A stretch of 64,000 nucleotides of DNA, taken from contig NZ_CP139137.1 in the NCBI RefSeq assembly GCF_034047335.1, positions 186,001-250,000 on the forward strand, written 5' to 3'. Source of the stretch: Chryseobacterium sp. JJR-5R (GTDB lineage: Bacteria > Bacteroidota > Bacteroidia > Flavobacteriales > Weeksellaceae). Shown here piece after piece: positions 61,255 to 64,000 of this stretch. How positions within the stretch are numbered: the first letter of the stretch is position 1; the number at the start of each line of letters is the position of its first letter. The position numbers were made by a program, and so were the translations under genes. Below the pieces are notes generated by a model. The model ran no database searches. It saw nothing but the letters and a program-made list of their open reading frames with translations, and had not been told where the DNA came from.

Positions 61255-62499
61255 TTACAGGAAAAAATGGGAAACGGTATAAATGATCAGCCCTACCAGC
61301 CCGCCTACCAAAGTTCCGTTTACCCGGATAAACTGCAGGTCTTTGCCTACTTCCAGCTCCAGCTTCTCACTGAGCTCTTTGCCCTGCCAGTTTCCGACGG
61401 TAGAACTGATGAGGTTCCCGAACTGATGGGTGTTCCTCAGGATGTATTTATAAGCCGTTACACGTACCCAGTTGTCGATTTTATCCTGCAGGCCTTCATT
61501 GGCTTTTAAATTCTGCGAAAATTCATCCAGGTTTTTAGCAAGGTATTTTTTTAATGAAGAACCTTCCTGCTGAAGCTCTTCCATCACTGTTTTTTTAATG
61601 GAAATCCAGATGTCATTGGAATATTCATTTAATTTATCCGCTTTTAAGAGGTCGTTTTTAATGTTCTTGAATTCCTGGTTCCACTTCGGGTCTTCTTTTA
61701 AGTCTATAGAGAATTCCCGGATCTTCCCGGTGACCAGGCTCCTGATTTCATGGTCCGGGTCTTCTTCAATTTCCCTGAAAAAATCAGCAAGCCCGCTGGC
61801 AATTTTATCGGCAATTTTATGATCGACAAAAGAAGGGATAAAAGAATAGCTGCCTTTTTTTACCCGGTCTTTGATCATTTCTTCATTCTCGGCAATATAA
61901 TTCTTGATCTGTGAAGACAGGCTGGTAATGATTCTCTGGTGGTCATTCTTTTCCAGGATGTAATGGATTCCGTTCCCGACAATGGCATTAAGCTTAATAT
62001 CATCTGTCATTTCAGATACTTTTTTGCTGATGAACAGGCTTACGGTAGCATCATCCAGTTTATTCAGGATGTCCAGGACAATATCAGAAAGATTCCTGAT
62101 CAGGACTGTCTGGTTTTTTTCCTTTCCGAGCCATTCCCCTACAAAATTTGAAATTTTCAGCTTCTGGATGTACGGGCGGATGTTCCGGGGCGAAAGGAAA
62201 TTGCTTACTACGAAACCGCCCAGGTTGTCGCCCAGCTGCTGTTTGCTGTTTTCGATGAGGTTCGTATGCGGAATCGGCAGGCCGAGCGGATGCCGGAACA
62301 GGGCGGTTACTGCAAACCAGTCTGCCAGGGCACCTACCATGGCCGCTTCGGAAAAAGCACGGACATACCCGATCCAGTGCGAGCCATTATCCTTCTGCAG
62401 GATGGTAGTAATAATAAATACAGCGGCCATCAGCAGGAATAATCCCGTTGCAAATGCCTTATATTTCCTTAACTGTTTTCTTTTGGCTTCATCATTCAT
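61255..62499 (-). CDS. DUF445 family membrane protein
   Basis: 414 residues. GALADWFAVTALFRHPLGLP and IPHTNLIENSKQQLGDNLGG near residues 55-95 are the DUF445 signature. Two membrane segments are near the N-terminus (about 12-32 and 45-65) and one at the C-terminus, with a long helical middle part. The family (YjiN/YheB-like) is of unknown function. Followed closely by the secreted protein at 60356. Confidence 0.88.
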   Translation of the reverse strand: MNDEAKRKQLRKYKAFATGLFLLMAAVFIITTILQKDNGSHWIGYVRAFSEAAMVGALADWFAVTALFRHPLGLPIPHTNLIENSKQQLGDNLGGFVVSNFLSPRNIRPYIQKLKISNFVGEWLGKEKNQTVLIRNLSDIVLDILNKLDDATVSLFISKKVSEMTDDIKLNAIVGNGIHYILEKNDHQRIITSLSSQIKNYIAENEEMIKDRVKKGSYSFIPSFVDHKIADKIASGLADFFREIEEDPDHEIRSLVTGKIREFSIDLKEDPKWNQEFKNIKNDLLKADKLNEYSNDIWISIKKTVMEELQQEGSSLKKYLAKNLDEFSQNLKANEGLQDKIDNWVRVTAYKYILRNTHQFGNLISSTVGNWQGKELSEKLELEVGKDLQFIRVNGTLVGGLVGLIIYTVSHFFL

Positions 62500-62731
62500 A
62501 TCATTGGTAACCGCAATGGGTAAGGTTTATTTTATACAATTGTCTGTTATCATCGTTTGTTCATCAGGCTTAGATTCCGGTCGTATATCTGCAAGATTCT
62601 GAAAATCAAATAAAATGTTGTTCCTGTCATACTACAGGTTCAAACAGATTATTTAAAAATAAATAAAATTAGAGACTTAAGAGCTATTATGGTTTGATTT
62701 TAGCTGATAAAAAATTCATTAAGCAAAATTC

Positions 62732-63175
62732 ATGGAAAACGAAGCAAAAAATAATCCATACTATTCCCGGACAGATCATGCAAAACTGGATATTTCCAAC
62801 GATGAATGGAGAAAAATATTAGCTCCCGAATTATATGCTATCTCAAGAGAGGCTGCAACCGAACGACCGTTTACCGGGAAATACAATGAGTTTGATGAAT
62901 TGGGGGAATACTACTGTGCCGTTTGCGGAAACCATCTGTTCCGGTCAGATTCAAAATTCTCAAGCAGCTGCGGCTGGCCGAGTTTTTTTGAAGCGGATAA
63001 GGAAGGGGTGTATTATAAAAGGGATACGGCATACGGAATGGAACGGACCGAAGTACTGTGTAAAAGATGCGATTCCCATTTGGGACATGTTTTTAATGAC
63101 GGCCCGAGACCTACGGGAATGCGATACTGTATGAATTCCGTCAGCCTGGAATTTGTTGCTGATGTACATGAATAA
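62732..63175 (+). CDS. msrB: Peptide-methionine (R)-S-oxide reductase
   Basis: 147 residues. Two zinc CxxC motifs (CAVC near 54 and CKRC near 111), SSSCGWPSFF, RTEVLCKRCDSHLGHVF and the catalytic Cys in MRYCMNSVSLEF are all intact. It reduces methionine-R-sulfoxide in proteins. No signal peptide, so cytoplasmic. Confidence 0.95.
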   Translation: MENEAKNNPYYSRTDHAKLDISNDEWRKILAPELYAISREAATERPFTGKYNEFDELGEYYCAVCGNHLFRSDSKFSSSCGWPSFFEADKEGVYYKRDTAYGMERTEVLCKRCDSHLGHVFNDGPRPTGMRYCMNSVSLEFVADVHE

Positions 63176-63265
63176 ATTGTTTTAATTCACGAAATCAGTA
63201 AGTTAAAGTTTCTTAAATAGCGTTAAAATTTTTAGCGTTATATCGTCATGACCGTTTATGTTTTA

Positions 63266-63273
63266 TACATTTG
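63266..63273 (+). promoter_or_regulatory. -7 element for the L,D-transpeptidase gene
   Basis: TACATTTG matches TAnnTTTG 31 nt before the ATG at 63305. Confidence 0.55.
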
Positions 63274-63304
63274 CAGACTAAAATGTATTTAACATAATAT
63301 TTTA

Positions 63305-64000
63305 ATGAAAGGAATTTATAGCTTATTAGGTATTGTTTACATGGTAACCACTTCATTTTACCTGTCTCCGAAAACAGGAATTGAAAAAAATGAAGCCGGT
63401 ATGAAAAAGATTGAAAAATTAACCGGCATGAAGTCTGAAAAGGCTGCAGGTACAGGATCTTCATCAGAAGCATTGTATAAATCCATCACGTTTGAAGCAG
63501 GACACGAACTTAACGAAGAAGTTTTCTTTAAAGCCCTGACCGGTTTTGAAAATTTGAAGAAAGCTGGTTTGCTTAATCAGGATGCCCATCTGTTAACGGT
63601 ATGTGATTTTTCCATGTCTTCCAACACGAAGAGACTTTGGGTAATTGACACAGAAGAGAAAAAAGTATTGTTCAATTCACTGGTAGCCCACGGGAAAAAT
63701 ACAGGTGAAGAATTTGCGACAAACTTTTCGAACACCAACAGCTCGCTTCAGAGCAGCTTGGGATTTTATATCACCGATGCTACGTATAACGGAGACAACG
63801 GGTATTCTCTGAAACTGCTGGGAATGGATAAAGGTTTTAATGATGCCGCTTACAAAAGAGCCATCGTGATGCACGGCGCGGATTATGTAAGCGAAGATTT
63901 TGCTGCAGTGCACAAGAGAATCGGGAGAAGCTGGGGATGCCCTGCGGTTCCGAGGGACCTTACACAGCCTATTATTAATACTATAAAAGGAAGAAACTGC
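63305..64000 (+). CDS. Murein L,D-transpeptidase catalytic-domain protein (3' end beyond window)
   Basis: 232 codons are open from ATG 63305 to the window end without stop. An N-terminal hydrophobic segment (IYSLLGIVYMVTTSFYL) is a signal or anchor. The catalytic region shows RAIVMHGADYVSEDF and IGRSWGCPAVP, in which SWGC holds the nucleophile Cys of the YkuD-like family found in Bacteroidota. Such enzymes make 3-3 crosslinks or act on the peptidoglycan stem. Ending near ...RNC, only the last residues are missing. Confidence 0.85.
   Translation, partial: MKGIYSLLGIVYMVTTSFYLSPKTGIEKNEAGMKKIEKLTGMKSEKAAGTGSSSEALYKSITFEAGHELNEEVFFKALTGFENLKKAGLLNQDAHLLTVCDFSMSSNTKRLWVIDTEEKKVLFNSLVAHGKNTGEEFATNFSNTNSSLQSSLGFYITDATYNGDNGYSLKLLGMDKGFNDAAYKRAIVMHGADYVSEDFAAVHKRIGRSWGCPAVPRDLTQPIINTIKGRNC

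Noticed and set aside
1..64000. tRNA or rRNA genes
   Set aside because: No cloverleaf pattern with a T-loop GTTCGANNC core or rRNA-like conserved stretch was recognised on either strand by eye.

Overview
The window is a chromosomal segment from a member of the Bacteroidota, most likely a Chryseobacterium-like flavobacterium (Weeksellaceae). The evidence is the block bamD-rpoZ-coaBC-DUF4835-recN, type III glutamine synthetase, DUF5687 and DUF445 proteins, many short signal peptides ending in SQ or AQ, and promoters with the Bacteroidota -7 element TAnnTTTG. Genus-level placement is an inference from gene content and style, not from a marker gene.

The left part (1-22.3 kb) is conserved core: outer-membrane assembly lipoprotein BamD, RNA polymerase omega, CoaBC and RecN; an ABC exporter pair; a haem operon on the minus strand (hemA-hemC-hemD-hemE); and the cell-elongation operon mreB-mreC-mreD-mrdA-rodA with 4-8 nt overlaps. 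After these come a pentapeptide-repeat gene broken by an apparent 11-nt deletion, an NlpC/P60 lipoprotein and glutamine synthetase III.

From 22.46 to 23.92 kb lies an AT-rich islet of three small minus-strand genes, one with an in-frame stop, bounded by a perfect 12-bp inverted repeat. Ordinary genes follow (a two-domain protein with a nucleoside-phosphorylase-like end, M1 and M23 peptidases). At 29.6-32.1 kb a Gly-rich lipoprotein is followed by a small secreted protein and a decayed tandem copy of it. An XRE regulator with coaX, then tadA, a TonB-domain protein and a WYL-domain regulator, lead to the accessory region.

The accessory island (about 35.5-49.8 kb) is the most interesting part. 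A four-gene minus-strand operon encodes a 1237-residue protein of unrecognised family, a tail-fibre-like 517-residue protein, an 838-residue effector candidate and a small immunity candidate. Behind it are a decayed immunity-like fragment and a zincin-type toxin fragment cut by an IS5-family element. Upstream are two tandem copies of a 56-residue acidic protein, a patatin phospholipase and an endolysin-like M15 peptidase. Five promoters in the island, and the promoter of the WYL regulator, share one element: an imperfect inverted repeat placed exactly 10 nt upstream of TAnnTTTG. This suggests a single regulon controlled by the WYL protein. IS5-family sequences in the same orientation lie on both sides. 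No sheath, tube, baseplate or secretion ATPase gene is visible, so the export route is unknown.

The right part (50.3-64 kb) returns to housekeeping and secreted proteins: serine hydrolase, M48 peptidase, glycyl-tRNA synthetase, an esterase, an RluA-type pseudouridine synthase, pyrD, DUF445, msrB and the start of an L,D-transpeptidase gene that runs off the window.
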